From positions 1-64,000 of the forward strand of contig JAAROD010000026.1 in assembly GCA_012274445.1 (NCBI GenBank): a DNA stretch of 64,000 nt, given 5' to 3'. Every line of letters begins with the position of its first letter. The stretch's first letter is position 1. The translations under genes were made by a program, and so were the position numbers. Under the pieces are notes generated by a model. The model was given only the letters and a program-made list of their open reading frames with translations. It did no database searches and was not told the origin of the DNA. Origin of the DNA: Sclerotiophoma versabilis (Eukaryota > Ascomycota > Dothideomycetes > Pleosporales > Didymellaceae). Positions 40,069-50,450 of this stretch are shown in pieces.

Positions 40069-40893
40069 ATGTCACAATCCATACTCGTGATAATTGGTGC
40101 AGGCGGGATCGGCGAGGCCATTGCGCGTCGGGTTGGCCCCGGGAAAGAAGTCTTGCTAGGAGACTGGAGTAACACGCTCCTACAAGAAGCCACGCAACGA
40201 ATGAAGGGGGACGGCTTCAGAGTCACTTCCCAGCATGTGGACATATCATCGCACGATTCAGTCATTCAATTCGCGGAAAAAGCGCAGAGCCTGGGGCAGG
40301 TTATGCATGTGGCAATCTCCGCGGGCCTTTCGCCGGTCTCGTCGACACGAGAGACGATCCTTGCGGTCAATCTGGCTGGTACTGGCTTCTGTATTGCAGA
40401 GTTTGGCAAGCTCATAAGCCATGGGGGAGCATGCGTGGTAATCTCGTCCCTTGCTGGCTATACCTTGGCACAAGATGTCCCCCACGAAGTGATTCAGCAT
40501 CTGGCGCGCACTAGCCCCAGCGATGTTCTCGGCTTACCACTGTTATGGGAGACTGCGCTGGACCACTGGTCGGCATACGGCGTGTCCAAGCGGGTCAATT
40601 ATGCGCAAGTACAAGATGCTAGCTTATCATGGGCCCGACGTGGTGCGCGCATCAACTCTATCAGCCCCGGCGCGATACAGACCCCCATGCTCAATCTGGA
40701 AGCGCAGGCCAGCAAGAAAGAGGTCGTGCACGACTTGGTACAGAACGTCCCATGCAAGAGAGTCGGGGGTAGTGGTGAAGTCGCGCATGTAGCTGCATTC
40801 TTACTGGGATCCGAGTCAAGCTTCGTCACTGGAACTGACATCCTGGTCGATGGTGGGGCACTAGCTTACCTTGGCAGAGATACTAGCTCCTAG
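40069..40893 (+). CDS. Short-chain dehydrogenase/reductase
   Basis: Intronless 274-aa classical SDR. The cofactor motif GAGGIG is at residues 10-15, with Asp at the end of the second strand region (GDW). The catalytic serine region is ISSLAG (about residues 125-130), and the YxxxK pair is Tyr170/Lys174 in AYGVSK. The C-terminus has the usual SPGAIQTP and VTGTDILVDGG blocks. The NNAG-type motif is replaced by ISAG. The Met at 40,069 was chosen because it places the Rossmann motif at the normal distance; an upstream Met at 39,976 would add 31 residues. SDRs in fusicoccane clusters oxidise ring alcohols or reduce ketones. The CmcJ-like gene follows in tandem 155 bp downstream. Confidence 0.9.
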   Translation: MSQSILVIIGAGGIGEAIARRVGPGKEVLLGDWSNTLLQEATQRMKGDGFRVTSQHVDISSHDSVIQFAEKAQSLGQVMHVAISAGLSPVSSTRETILAVNLAGTGFCIAEFGKLISHGGACVVISSLAGYTLAQDVPHEVIQHLARTSPSDVLGLPLLWETALDHWSAYGVSKRVNYAQVQDASLSWARRGARINSISPGAIQTPMLNLEAQASKKEVVHDLVQNVPCKRVGGSGEVAHVAAFLLGSESSFVTGTDILVDGGALAYLGRDTSS

Positions 40894-41047
40894 AAAGTGC
40901 GAGACGGGGCATACTGGAACTTAGCATAATCGAACAAATGGTATGAGGCTCTGAGCAGCTTGATGTAGTCACCCAGCTCGTGCTCTGCACGCACCTCTTT
41001 GCACACAACTGTCTGCTCTTGCTCGCAAACGTTGTCGACAACCCACG

Positions 41048-42116
41048 ATGGGTCTTACACCTGCCACAATCTATTTTGGAGTTCCGGACCTCTCTTGCAC
41101 ACCGGAGCGGAGGGCGATTCTAACTGTGCCACCTGAGGAACATTTCCCGGCGGAAGTTTTGCTCCATGATTTCAGCACTTCGTCAGAATTGATCAAAGGA
41201 GCGGACGGCTTGGATGTACAAGGCTTTACATACCTTAAGCATCATTCAAAGATTCTGGAGCTTGGAAACAGCTGGGACGATGCTCAACTCGATCAGTATT
41301 ATCATGAGCTTGAGGCGCTGATGTGCAAATGGCTTGGCGCTAGGAAAGCGTTTGTTATCAACACCGTTGTCCGCCGTGTGAGCACGCGGTCCGATCCTAG
41401 GACTTGGGTGGACCGCGATAGCAACGTTGGAAAGAATCAGGAGTCGAGGCAACATGACAAAATCTTAGGTAATTGGAGGTTCCACGTTAGTTGTTTAGGC
41501 TGACTGTGGCTCGCAAAACCAGTTGCTGGCTCCCAAGGAAAGGCGGATACGGGCCCTGTAGGGAAGGCCCATATAGACCTTACTCTCCGAGGCATGAGAA
41601 ACACGGTGCGGTTCGCTCGCAAAGACATTGCCGAGTGGGCTCAGGATATTCTAAGAGCGGAAGACGCTGGCCGCCCAGCTCCACGATATGCCATCTACAG
41701 TGTTTGGGTAAGTGTGAGACCGACAACATCGATCGTTTACCCCATCGCTTGGCTAAACCTACTTGAAGCGGCCACTACGTACTGTCGAGCGAGATCCCAT
41801 GACGGTGTGCGATTATCGTACTGTAGATCCCGATGCGTTGATTCCAGTCCCAATTCGGTTCCCTAGCGAATTGATTGGCGAATTTACAGCCGACTCGGCA
41901 AATTTGCGGCGGCCAGCAAATGATGAGACAAACATGCAGAAATGGTTCTGGCTGCCGAACCAAACCCCCGATGACTTACTCGTTATCAAGAATGCCGACA
42001 CGAGTTCTGATCATGTAGCTGCCTGGAGTGCACACGCAGCGTGTGCGTTGCAAGAGGCTCGAGCTCCGGACGAACCACGTGAAAGTGTGGACTGTAGAAT
42101 TTTGGTTTTCTGGTAG
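41048..42116 (+). CDS. CmcJ/AsaB-like (GA4 desaturase-like) oxygenase
   Basis: Predicted 286-aa protein from exons 41,048-41,375, 41,523-41,707 and 41,769-42,116, spliced in an open frame. Family hallmarks visible in order are NTVVR (end of exon 1), KAHIDLT with a His-x-Asp, AIYSVWRPL spanning the second splice, DPMTVCDYRTVD, the WFWLPNQTPDDLLVIKNADT block, and C-terminal PRESVDCRILVF. These are typical of the fungal AsaB/CmcJ/GA4-desaturase family, whose studied members are 2-oxoglutarate-type hydroxylases or desaturases. Intron 1 (147 nt) uses C|GTGTGAGC. It is the least certain junction, since a neighbouring GTGAGC donor breaks the frame. Tandem with the SDR; its 3' end lies 34 bp from the convergent acyltransferase. 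It likely adds or desaturates a carbon of the diterpene. Confidence 0.82.
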
Positions 42117-42150
42117 ATTGATCTATAAAATCTCTTGGTCGTATTCACTT

Positions 42151-43590
42151 TTAAAAAGGCTCCTGCGGAAGCTGATAAACCGTCGCGTATTTACGGAATT
42201 TTTCATCGCGGAACAGTTCTTCGTGTATATCATCTGGTAGCCCCACACACGCCTCTGCAAACTCTGTGCCATTCTCATATTTCCTCCTCGGTAAGGCAAC
42301 GCACCATTCTATGTTGACTTCGGGGATTCGAAAAGCAACCGGAGGACCAAATCCAAAGTCAGCCGTCTTGTACGCTCTCACTCGTGCCCAGCTCGTTCCA
42401 CCAAAGTCCAATTTGCCGAATGGCATCCTGCCCCAGGACCTTTCGGTGATGTCATCGAGACTGGCGGTCCAGCGCAGCACATCCTTGAGCAACATCTCAT
42501 CCGCCTGATGGATGTTCGAGCGGATAGCAGCAATAACGTCCATGAGTTTGGTCTCGTCTGTAAGCTCTAAAGCAGTCCAGGGTTGCACTCTTGCAAATAT
42601 TGCTGCGTTTCCTAGATAATTTGAGGGTATCTTCGTTTGGCGATGGTCGCTGGAGCAGTATGTGATTGCCTGCATGAATTTCGATTGATTCACACCTAGA
42701 TACCGCGGAAGCTTGCGTTTTGCACGGGTTACTCCTTGCCACATGATTGCGCGAAAGCAATCTCCGGTAGATATACCTAGATGTGGGTATTTGGCCTTGG
42801 CCGCAACTTGAAGCGACAAGATTTCCGAGTGGGAGATCCCAATCAAAGCCGTTGTGTGCTTTGCAGATTGTGACGGTGAATCCGTTGAATCCTGGAACGT
42901 TGTTTCCATAGCGGCTCCTCTTCGACTGAGGTTCTCTTCCAAGGCCTGAATGTCCGATATGGGCTCAGAAGGCTCACTGGTCACCAGTGCTGGATCGAAT
43001 ACAATTTCTGTGAGATATCCACGACAACTAGCGGCCCAGGAGCCGAACACCAGATCCAATCCCAAGGCGCCCGTGACGAAATGATTGATAGCGGCACCTA
43101 TCACTACGCCTCCCTCAATGAAGGTGACCTTGAAACCACACACTGGCAGATTCTGGTTATGCTCGGCTGACTCAGTCGAGAAGCCAGCCGAGCTGAACAA
43201 TTCAGTCGGAATAACAAGGTTATAGGGCAAGCAGTACGAGGCGAAATGAACTGCATTTAACTCATCGTAGGATGGAAGCTCCCGTGAGATGTTTACAACT
43301 CCACAGACCAGTAAAGGAATGCCGTCGTCTGCGTTGTCAACCTGAACAAAGGGACGCTGGCCTACTGGATGCACGACTCGTCCAGTCAGTACAGGGAGCT
43401 GCATGGAAGTCTTCTGAAGTCCAAGCTGAAGCTTCTCCACTACCGCACTGCGAGTGTCCGCGTCTTGGTCTTCCAAGGGATAAATCAGACAAGCGGGCGT
43501 CATGAAATTTCTCATGAGCAGGTCCAGATCAGATAGTGAATATGTCGCAATGCCAGCGTTCGAAGTGCACGATTCTGCTGTGGTCTTCAT
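42151..43590 (-). CDS. BAHD/trichothecene-acetyltransferase-like acyltransferase
   Basis: Intronless. The Met at 43,590 gives 479 aa starting just before SCTSNAGIATYSLSDLD, the usual N-terminus. A Met at 43,719 would add 43 residues of non-family sequence. The family transfers an acyl group, mostly acetyl from acetyl-CoA, to a hydroxyl, and acetylation is a known fusicoccane decoration. The second signature DFGFG is at residues 411-415. The HxxxD active-site motif is modified: it reads H170-F-V-T-G174, with Gly (GGC) where Asp (GAC) is expected, although the surrounding block (AINH..., LDLVFGSWAASCR) is normal. The catalytic His is kept. It shares a divergent promoter with P450-3 that contains a MITE. 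Confidence 0.85.
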   Translation of the reverse strand: MKTTAESCTSNAGIATYSLSDLDLLMRNFMTPACLIYPLEDQDADTRSAVVEKLQLGLQKTSMQLPVLTGRVVHPVGQRPFVQVDNADDGIPLLVCGVVNISRELPSYDELNAVHFASYCLPYNLVIPTELFSSAGFSTESAEHNQNLPVCGFKVTFIEGGVVIGAAINHFVTGALGLDLVFGSWAASCRGYLTEIVFDPALVTSEPSEPISDIQALEENLSRRGAAMETTFQDSTDSPSQSAKHTTALIGISHSEILSLQVAAKAKYPHLGISTGDCFRAIMWQGVTRAKRKLPRYLGVNQSKFMQAITYCSSDHRQTKIPSNYLGNAAIFARVQPWTALELTDETKLMDVIAAIRSNIHQADEMLLKDVLRWTASLDDITERSWGRMPFGKLDFGGTSWARVRAYKTADFGFGPPVAFRIPEVNIEWCVALPRRKYENGTEFAEACVGLPDDIHEELFRDEKFRKYATVYQLPQEPF

Positions 43591-44590
43591 CTTGAGCGTG
43601 ATGATTGAAAATCTCTGGAAAAATTGAAATCGACGAAGGGATGCTCCTGTACCCACGTGGCACGAGACTAGCTGCTGTCGAATGGCAGTGATATATTTGT
43701 GACGGCCACCCGATGACACCCACTAACGCTGCACCCGTTCTTAAGTCATTGCCAAGCAATGTTAAGGAGACAATCTACTCTATCAGGATCGTGGGACAGA
43801 GCGGATGAGTTGCTACTTCCGGCTCCAGTCTGGGCGTACTTTGCCTAGCTAATGTGCTTGGGCACCAGCTTCCCAACTTGGTCTCTATTGGTCGCCGGGA
43901 TTATGTTCAAGCCGGACTCGCCGGAGCATTTCCATAGTCAGCTTCGCCAGGCTCCGAGCTGGTGACGTCCACAAAGGTAAGGTGGAAGATATTGCACCGA
44001 TCCCATGCATCACACTATGGGAAAGGTGCCGTGACTCTCCTCCACGCTACTACTGTGGTATCAGGCATAAGTTTTGTTAGTTTGCCACACAGCAGGGGTG
44101 CTTGTCGGATGACGCGGAACACCCCTACTGACAGAATTACATCAAATCCCCCCCTATCTTTGTAATGTAATAACGTGCTTACCTGTCTCTACCTGCAGCT
44201 GCTAGTCATTGATGGTCAAGAAAGTCACACCAAAGTAGTAAGATTGGTATGTAATATATGACAAAGCTGAGTCCATCATCCGAGAAATATAGCCGAGCAC
44301 CCCTGTTACCTTCTCCAACTAACAAAACTTATGCCTGATACCACAGTAATCTTCTGCAGTGCTCAGGGATATCAGTACTAAGATGTCAGCGCTAGAAAAC
44401 GTTGTTTACTCTAGACATCCAATTTGCCGAATGTGGGAGCAGCATCGAGCGCATGGTGCCTTTTCCCAACTTCATCTTTTGACAGGCCACGGTGTTTCTG
44501 CTTCCCACCTAATGACCTACCTATTTGCTGCGGAGTTTTCACTGTGATAGAGGCAAATCAACCTCCATAGGATTCGGAAGAAACGTCGTA
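43591..44590. promoter_or_regulatory. Divergent promoter region, acyltransferase / P450-3
   Basis: A 1.0-kb non-coding region between two divergent starts. It holds a 294-bp MITE (listed separately) and, on the acyltransferase side, a short repeated word GCCGGACTCGCCGGA at about 43,913-43,927. An extended frame from TTG at 44,525 is not a credible start for P450-3. Confidence 0.5.
44053..44346. mobile_element. Non-autonomous DNA transposon (MITE), TA-flanked
   Basis: Two 30-bp perfect terminal inverted repeats beginning CTGTGGTATCAGGCATAAGT lie at 44,053-44,082 and 44,317-44,346. Each is flanked by TA (44,051-44,052 and 44,347-44,348). Subterminal words GGGGTGCT and TCGGATGA are also mirrored. 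The length of 294 bp, absence of a coding frame and TA target duplication fit a Tc1/mariner-type MITE. The arms are still identical, so insertion was probably recent and it has escaped RIP. Confidence 0.85.
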
Positions 44591-46344
44591 ATGCTCGGAG
44601 GCACGCTTGACGACTGCTGGACGTCCATATCGATGATGCAACTGCACTGGACTGTGCTTGGACTACTACCTGTGCTTTTCATAGCCATCTTGGGACCCAG
44701 GGTGCGACAGATATGGGTGAACTACGTACACCTCACGAAGATACCTTCCCCGCATACGAGAGATTACTTCTGCTTCGTCACGGAGACAACAAGAGCCGAA
44801 TTCCTCAATGAGTGCGCCCGATTATTGCGCAAAGGCTTCGCCAGCGGAGACGTAATTCGACTCCATGCAAGTTGGGATCACATTGTCGTACTTTCCCCCT
44901 TTTATGCGGAGCGTCTTCGCGCAGATGAAAAGTTCTCTCCGGACACATTCTCTGACAAAGAAATGTTTGGCGCAGTTCCTGGCTTTGAACCGTACAGATT
45001 CCTTTGCACGCACCGTGATCTGGTCCGTAATGTGATAAGTATGCGCCTCAATCGATGCTTCGGTGCGTACTTGTTGAGTCTTTCTTCCGTTGACGGCGTC
45101 GCTGATCTCTCTTGCAGTTCCCGCTACGAGATACCTATCTGAGGCCATTGATGATGCTCTAACAAAACAAATGGGGAACGATTCCGGTGTGTGATCTCTT
45201 TCTCTTTCTCAACACAAAACGATTCGAATGATTTGATCAACATACTGATATGCAGTCCATTAGAGTGGCGCGAAGTGCCTCTTGGGAAATCTGTCCTTAA
45301 AGTTCTGACCCAGTCATCTTTTCGTGCGCTCCAAGGACCAGAGCTTTCCTACGACGACGAATGGCTTGAAATCGCGACGCAATATATCATGACCAGTGTC
45401 ACTGGTGTCACCGCACTTCGCAAGCTACCTAAACTTCTGGTCCCTGTGATCCATTGGTTTCATCCAGATGCCATCAAGTCCCGACGGTTAGTAAGCCGTG
45501 CCAGAGCGAAACTCTTGCCTGTCTACGAGAAACGCAAGAAGGAGCTTTCTCAAGCCAGGAAAAATGGCACTTATCGTCCTGAAGATGCAGATGCCTTCGG
45601 GTGGTACGAAGAGCTAGCAGACGGGCGAGACTATGATCCAGTGGTTGCGCAGCTTACAGTTGCCGTTGCTGCAACTCACTCAACAACCGACTTCATGTGT
45701 CAATTCCTCTCGGATATGGTCAGATATCCTGAGTACATCCAGCCATTACGAGATGAGCTCATACTTGCGTTGAAGGAGAAAGGCTGGAAAGCCTCCACAA
45801 TCTTGCAGCTGCCCCTTCTTGACAGTGTTATGAAGGAATCTCAACGCGTAAAACCCGTTGCTATAGGTCAGTCCGATGAACAATTTGGGTTAGGGAGGAT
45901 CTGCTAACAGCGGAAGCTTTCATGAGGAGTATCGCCCAGCATGATGTCCACTTGCAAGATGCTGTGAAGATTCCCAAGAATGCATCTGTCATCGTTTCTG
46001 CTCATTCAATGCGGGATGCCACAGTGTATGAGAATCCAGACAGTTTTGACGGCTATCGCTTCGTCAATCCGACCAAGCATCCCGAATCTCGACATTTCAC
46101 CAGTGTCAGCGTCAATCACATGGGCTTTGGATTTGGCAAGCACGCCTGTCCGGGCCGGTTTTTCGTGAATCTCGAAACCAAGATCCTCATCGCGCACTTT
46201 TTGCTCAAGTACGACTGGAAATTTGCCACTGATGGCTGTCCAGCAATCCGAACCAGTGGTTTTGATCAGGTCGTCGATCCTTCGGCGAAAATGCTGGTGC
46301 GGCGACGCAAGGAGGAAATCCGAATTGAGACACTGTATGAGTAG
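44591..46344 (+). CDS. Cytochrome P450 (P450-3)
   Basis: Predicted 529-aa mono-oxygenase from exons 44,591-45,062, 45,118-45,190, 45,256-45,866 and 45,911-46,344. Introns are 55, 65 and 44 nt and the frame is intact. Start options are the ATG at 44,591 or the one at 44,633; both keep the hydrophobic anchor HWTVLGLLPVLFIAIL. The I-helix region is AATHSTTD, ExxR is ESQR, and the haem loop GFGFGKHACPGRFF holds Cys465. The same VISMRL/HACPGRFF architecture as P450-1 and P450-2 suggests these three are paralogues. The second intron uses donor GT|GTGATC; the neighbouring GT donors break the frame. Likely role is diterpene oxidation. Confidence 0.87.
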
Positions 46345-47932
46345 GGAGCACGATCAGTGTAGCGTAATCTCGAATCGTTTGTGTAGCTGTCTTCAAGGTA
46401 GTCTGACTCGAACAGTCTAACTATTTATGTGTGTCAGCATCTACGCCTACTCTAGAAGTAGCGCGTTTCATCACTGATTATGTAACCGGAGGATATGTAT
46501 TCGCTCTCCACGAGGAACCAACTTCTTCCTCAATTTCCTCTATATATACTTACATTTACTGTAACGATTTGTGTGGGCGATATGGACGTTGGTTTGGGAT
46601 CTATCAAGGTAGCAATGTCGGCAGAAGCACTCATACTGCGGGGTATGGTGGGTGGCGACAAGTATGCCCGAGCGAGTTTCATTTTGCTCCTGTCACTTGC
46701 TGAACAAGTTTGCCACAAAGTGATGTTCTTTGTCCCTGCAGGAGTGCACGGACTGCTGTACATTTATGGTCCGGTTTCTGCGGGCCATCTGGGGAGGAAC
46801 CCGTCTGTAGGCCCGCACGGCCCGTTATCCCGTATGCAGCAACCACTAAATCGGGCCGAATAACTGATGATATGTCTTCTCGATAGCAGGGGGCGGCCTC
46901 GCTTTCCTCCAACTACGACTCTGTGATAGACATTTGGTATCAATATCGCTTAGCAATAAGTCTACTTGCATGCTACCCTCTGCATTATCCATACCAACAT
47001 GTTGACTACGTATGTACATGACGTCACAAGTCATGTAGCGTTTGCTTTTGCAGCCGTATCCGCTACTTTTATAATAGGGGTGAGCATTTTGTAACTCCGC
47101 ACTTCTATCCCAAATTATGCAGGAAATGGGAGAGTTTAGACCAGTAGGGCCTTTTCAACCTCTCTGTTAGGGGCGCGTGGGCGATAGAATTAATTGAGTG
47201 CAGGGTCAGTGGAGTCGCTGCGCGGTGGGATTTGGCCCTAATAGCTAATTGGTTATGTTAGCTAAGAATGTGGACACAAAAATATCACAGATCACATATC
47301 AAAAGTCTAAAATCTTTGACTCCAACTTTTCTCATGTATATAAGCCCGTCTAACCCTATTTCATAGTAAACACCCAATTCTCTCTTTACAGTAGATGTGG
47401 CGCTGGAACATCGTGACAGTAGGTCTGGAACGGCGTCTACGATACCGAGCGCCTACCAAGTTAGGGGGAGGACGGGGGGAAGGTGCGAGGTTGACCCACT
47501 TCAGTGGCTAGAGACTCTCTACATTTCTCAGGATTGGCTTCTTACATTCGATGAAATCCCATGCGACTTAGTTAATAGGATCTGACAGAATTTCTTCAAT
47601 TTCTATGATGCAAAGTTTTCGTGGTATCGACAGAAACAGTTTTCGTCGCAACCATCAACTCTACCGGAAACGTGCGGATAGCCGTCTAGCGCAACTGATC
47701 TCCTTCCGATTGTGACGAGAAGCCCGGCGGGCCGAATACGACTGATAAAAGCGCAATGATGGCAGATATCCTAACCCCACGTAAGGTCTTATTAGTTGTT
47801 TTCGGCTCACCCCACTGCACAGTGAGGGGCGTTAAACTAGAGCTTATATACTCCTACAAAACAACTGTCTCTGTTCCTGCATTTATATCGTTGTACGAGA
47901 TAGAACGCATAATTATCCTATTACTTACCAAT
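46345..47932. other. 1.6-kb intergenic stretch, no gene recognised
   Basis: Between P450-3 and P450-4, which run in the same direction. An open 122-codon stretch at 46,495 has no family resemblance. A TGACGTCA octamer (CRE/bZIP consensus) sits at 47,019-47,026 inside a short inverted repeat. A TATATAAG box at about 47,336 is followed by a short open frame from 47,397 that I do not recognise. The stretch also supplies the P450-4 promoter. Confidence 0.4.
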
Positions 47933-49844
47933 ATGCATATAAATCCTTCCCTCACAAGTTGGCCGATAGCAGTCCTTGGGGTCAGTAGATGCAGATACAC
48001 GCTTTCGATAAAGCACTGAAAATACTAGGTGTTAACCTTGCTAATAACGAAAATGGTTTACAACATTTGGTTGCATCCCGCCTGCGCGTATCCCGGCCCT
48101 TTGATTGGTAGAGCAACTAGGCTTTACTATTCATACTATCGTATCACTGGTCAGCTGGAATATAAGACGAAAGAGCTTCATGACATCTACGGAAGTGTTG
48201 TGCGAATTGCTCCAGACGAACGTAAGAGCATACTCCAGGCATTGCGCAGTCGCTTATCAATAACAGTATCCTACAATCACAGTGATGCTTGGAGAGACAT
48301 ATACACAATCAAAGGCAAAGGGCGGCTAGGACTTAAATTTCTGTCAGTACACTCTCGCGTAGCAATGCATCGCAGATTGGTAACAGTCTGAAAGAAAAGA
48401 TCCGCATTTCTATATCGGGGCCACTACGCCTACTGGAGAGAAGAATATGGTAAAAGACCCACCTCAATCACAGTTTCGGCTCTCTATAAAGTTCGGAGCT
48501 AATTGTTAGGTCAGGCAGCGTGTGGAAACGAAGATCATAGTCGCATACGTGGCGTCCTTTCCCTTGCGTTTGCAGATCGAGCTCTTCTTGCGCAGGAAAG
48601 TATACTCATCAATCATGTCGATCGTTTAGTTGAAAGACTTGCGGGAACACACGGTGAGCCAACGGACGCCGTGCGATGGTTCCATCATGTTGCATACGAT
48701 ATCGTTTCTCACCTCGCATTTGGGAGGAGCGAGAATACACTCGAATGTGACGATTGGAGCCCACAGGTTCAAGTAGTCTTTGAAGGAATCAAAGAAGGAG
48801 TCGCAATGATAGAGTTGCTGAGGTATCTTCCTTTCAAGCACCAGATTCTGAGGTTTTTAGTGTGGGCATTTGCAGGCGCTCGTACTCAGAATTTCAATAC
48901 GTCTGTGGGCAAGGTCGAGTCCAGGATGGAAATCGGAGACCAAGGAAGATCTGACTTCAGTATGCGACAATCTCAAATATTTGCAGCTACGGCTGACTGA
49001 CATAAAAGTATCACACATACTGCGAGCCAAATTATCGCCTAAAGAGCTCAACCAGAGGGAGATTATTGCAAATAGTGCTCTTCTGATTGATGCAGGCACA
49101 GAAACCACAGCATCGATGCTTTCAGGTATAGTGTGTTTACACTACAACATTATTCATTAATGCTAATCCTTCGAGGCTGCATCTTCTATCTCTTGAGGCA
49201 TCCGAAATGCCTGAATAAACTTACGGACATTATTCGGGGTCACTTTTCGGCACCAGATCAAATCGATACTAAGAGACTTCAATCGATTCTTTATCTGAAT
49301 GCCACAATCGAAGAGTCAATGAGGATGTATATGCCGGTTCCGAGCTCTCTCCCACGTCAAGTGCCACCTGAAGGAGCGATAAGTATGTGGATCTCGATCA
49401 AAGGTTCAATACAGTTCGGCTAACCTTGCGTCCTTACCACGTAGTATGTGGTCGATTTGTACCTTGCGGAACGTCGGTCGGCATCAACCAGTATGCGGCT
49501 TACCGATCTACCGAGAATTTCAAGGATCCTTACGAGTTTGTCCCTGAGCGATGGCTCAATGGTGAGGAGTTTATCTCAGATAAGCGTGCTGTGTTCCAGC
49601 CATTCTCAACTGGTGCAAGGAATTGCCTAGGCAAGAAGTAAGTACACAGTCCATCTTCGAGAGACTATTAGTAATCATAAACAGTCTTGCATACGCGGAG
49701 ATTCGACTCATTTTGGGCAGGCTTCTGTGGGGTTTCGATATGGATCTGATGCCGCAGTCATACGACTGGCATGCTGCACAGAAATCTTGGTTCATATGGG
49801 AGAAACCGGAGCTGCAAGTAAGGTTCAAGCTTCGAAAGGAGTGA
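47933..49844 (+). CDS. Cytochrome P450 (P450-4), trichothecene C-15 hydroxylase-like class
   Basis: Nine exons splice to an open 501-aa frame: 47,933-47,980, 48,029-48,221, 48,267-48,346, 48,387-48,449, 48,515-48,959, 49,009-49,125, 49,176-49,382, 49,445-49,637 and 49,685-49,844. The start ATG at 47,933 and the first splice rebuild a hydrophobic anchor leading into VYNIWLHP and YPGP. The I helix is DAGTETTAS, ExxR is EESMR, the PERW block is present, and the haem loop FSTGARNCLG holds Cys445. The NIWLHP...YPGP start resembles the isotrichodermin/trichothecene P450 class, different from P450-1 to -3. Exon 3/4 borders (a 40-nt intron) are the least certain. It converges on the O-methyltransferase. 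Confidence 0.84.
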
Positions 49845-50450
49845 AAAGATCTTGGAGCTTTGGTCGGCCATAGCTTGGACTACATGATTTGACTTCAAGT
49901 TAAGTTTTCGTACTTTGATCATGTTGCGGTTTCGAGTATCACAAAGATGCTACAGAGTGGTCGCCGTTACTTGCTATAATAGCTATTTCTGCTAGGTACC
50001 GATAACTGCCTAACCTACATTTACATATCTATATACACTCATTAGACCTTTGTAGTTACACTACCTCAGTTCAGTCCTTTGATTCTTCCTGTAGGCGCAT
50101 GGTTCCCAACACTGTTACAGATTGGCATCACGACATTAGTAAAAAGCGAATCAGCACTCGCGCAATGCCTTTCTTGCTCTACTATGCAATAAAAGGCTAT
50201 CTAGGAATTTTCTAGTCTCATACCATGTTCATATGAACATGGGAAGCTTTTATGCCGCAGAGCGATGGAAGTATGAGCTTGCACTATAAAAATTCCATTT
50301 GAACATATCAAAACCGCTGCCTCAAGCAAGTATGCCCTGCTGAACAAAAGGACTAGCATATGCTCTCTATTACAACACACTATTATGACCGCCTTATTGA
50401 AAGACGAGTACAATACTGCCCTATCAAGACACTGCAGTTTTCAACCCGCA
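49845..50450. other. Spacer between convergent genes
   Basis: A 606-bp non-coding stretch between P450-4 and the O-methyltransferase 3' ends. A 20-bp perfect palindrome is at 50,223-50,242. No gene seen. Confidence 0.5.
50223..50242. repeat. 20-bp perfect palindrome
   Basis: CCATGTTCATATGAACATGG reads identically on both strands. It lies in the 3' spacer, not in a promoter. It could be a terminator-like hairpin, a dimeric protein-binding site or the remains of a mobile element; nothing distinguishes these. Confidence 0.6.

Noticed and set aside
44525..44590. Upstream extension of P450-3 beginning at TTG
   Set aside because: No ATG; the anchor segment is already complete from 44,591 or 44,633.
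46495..46863. 122-codon open stretch between P450-3 and P450-4
   Set aside because: Translation has scattered hydrophobic runs but no family resemblance; an antisense frame is also open, as expected by chance.
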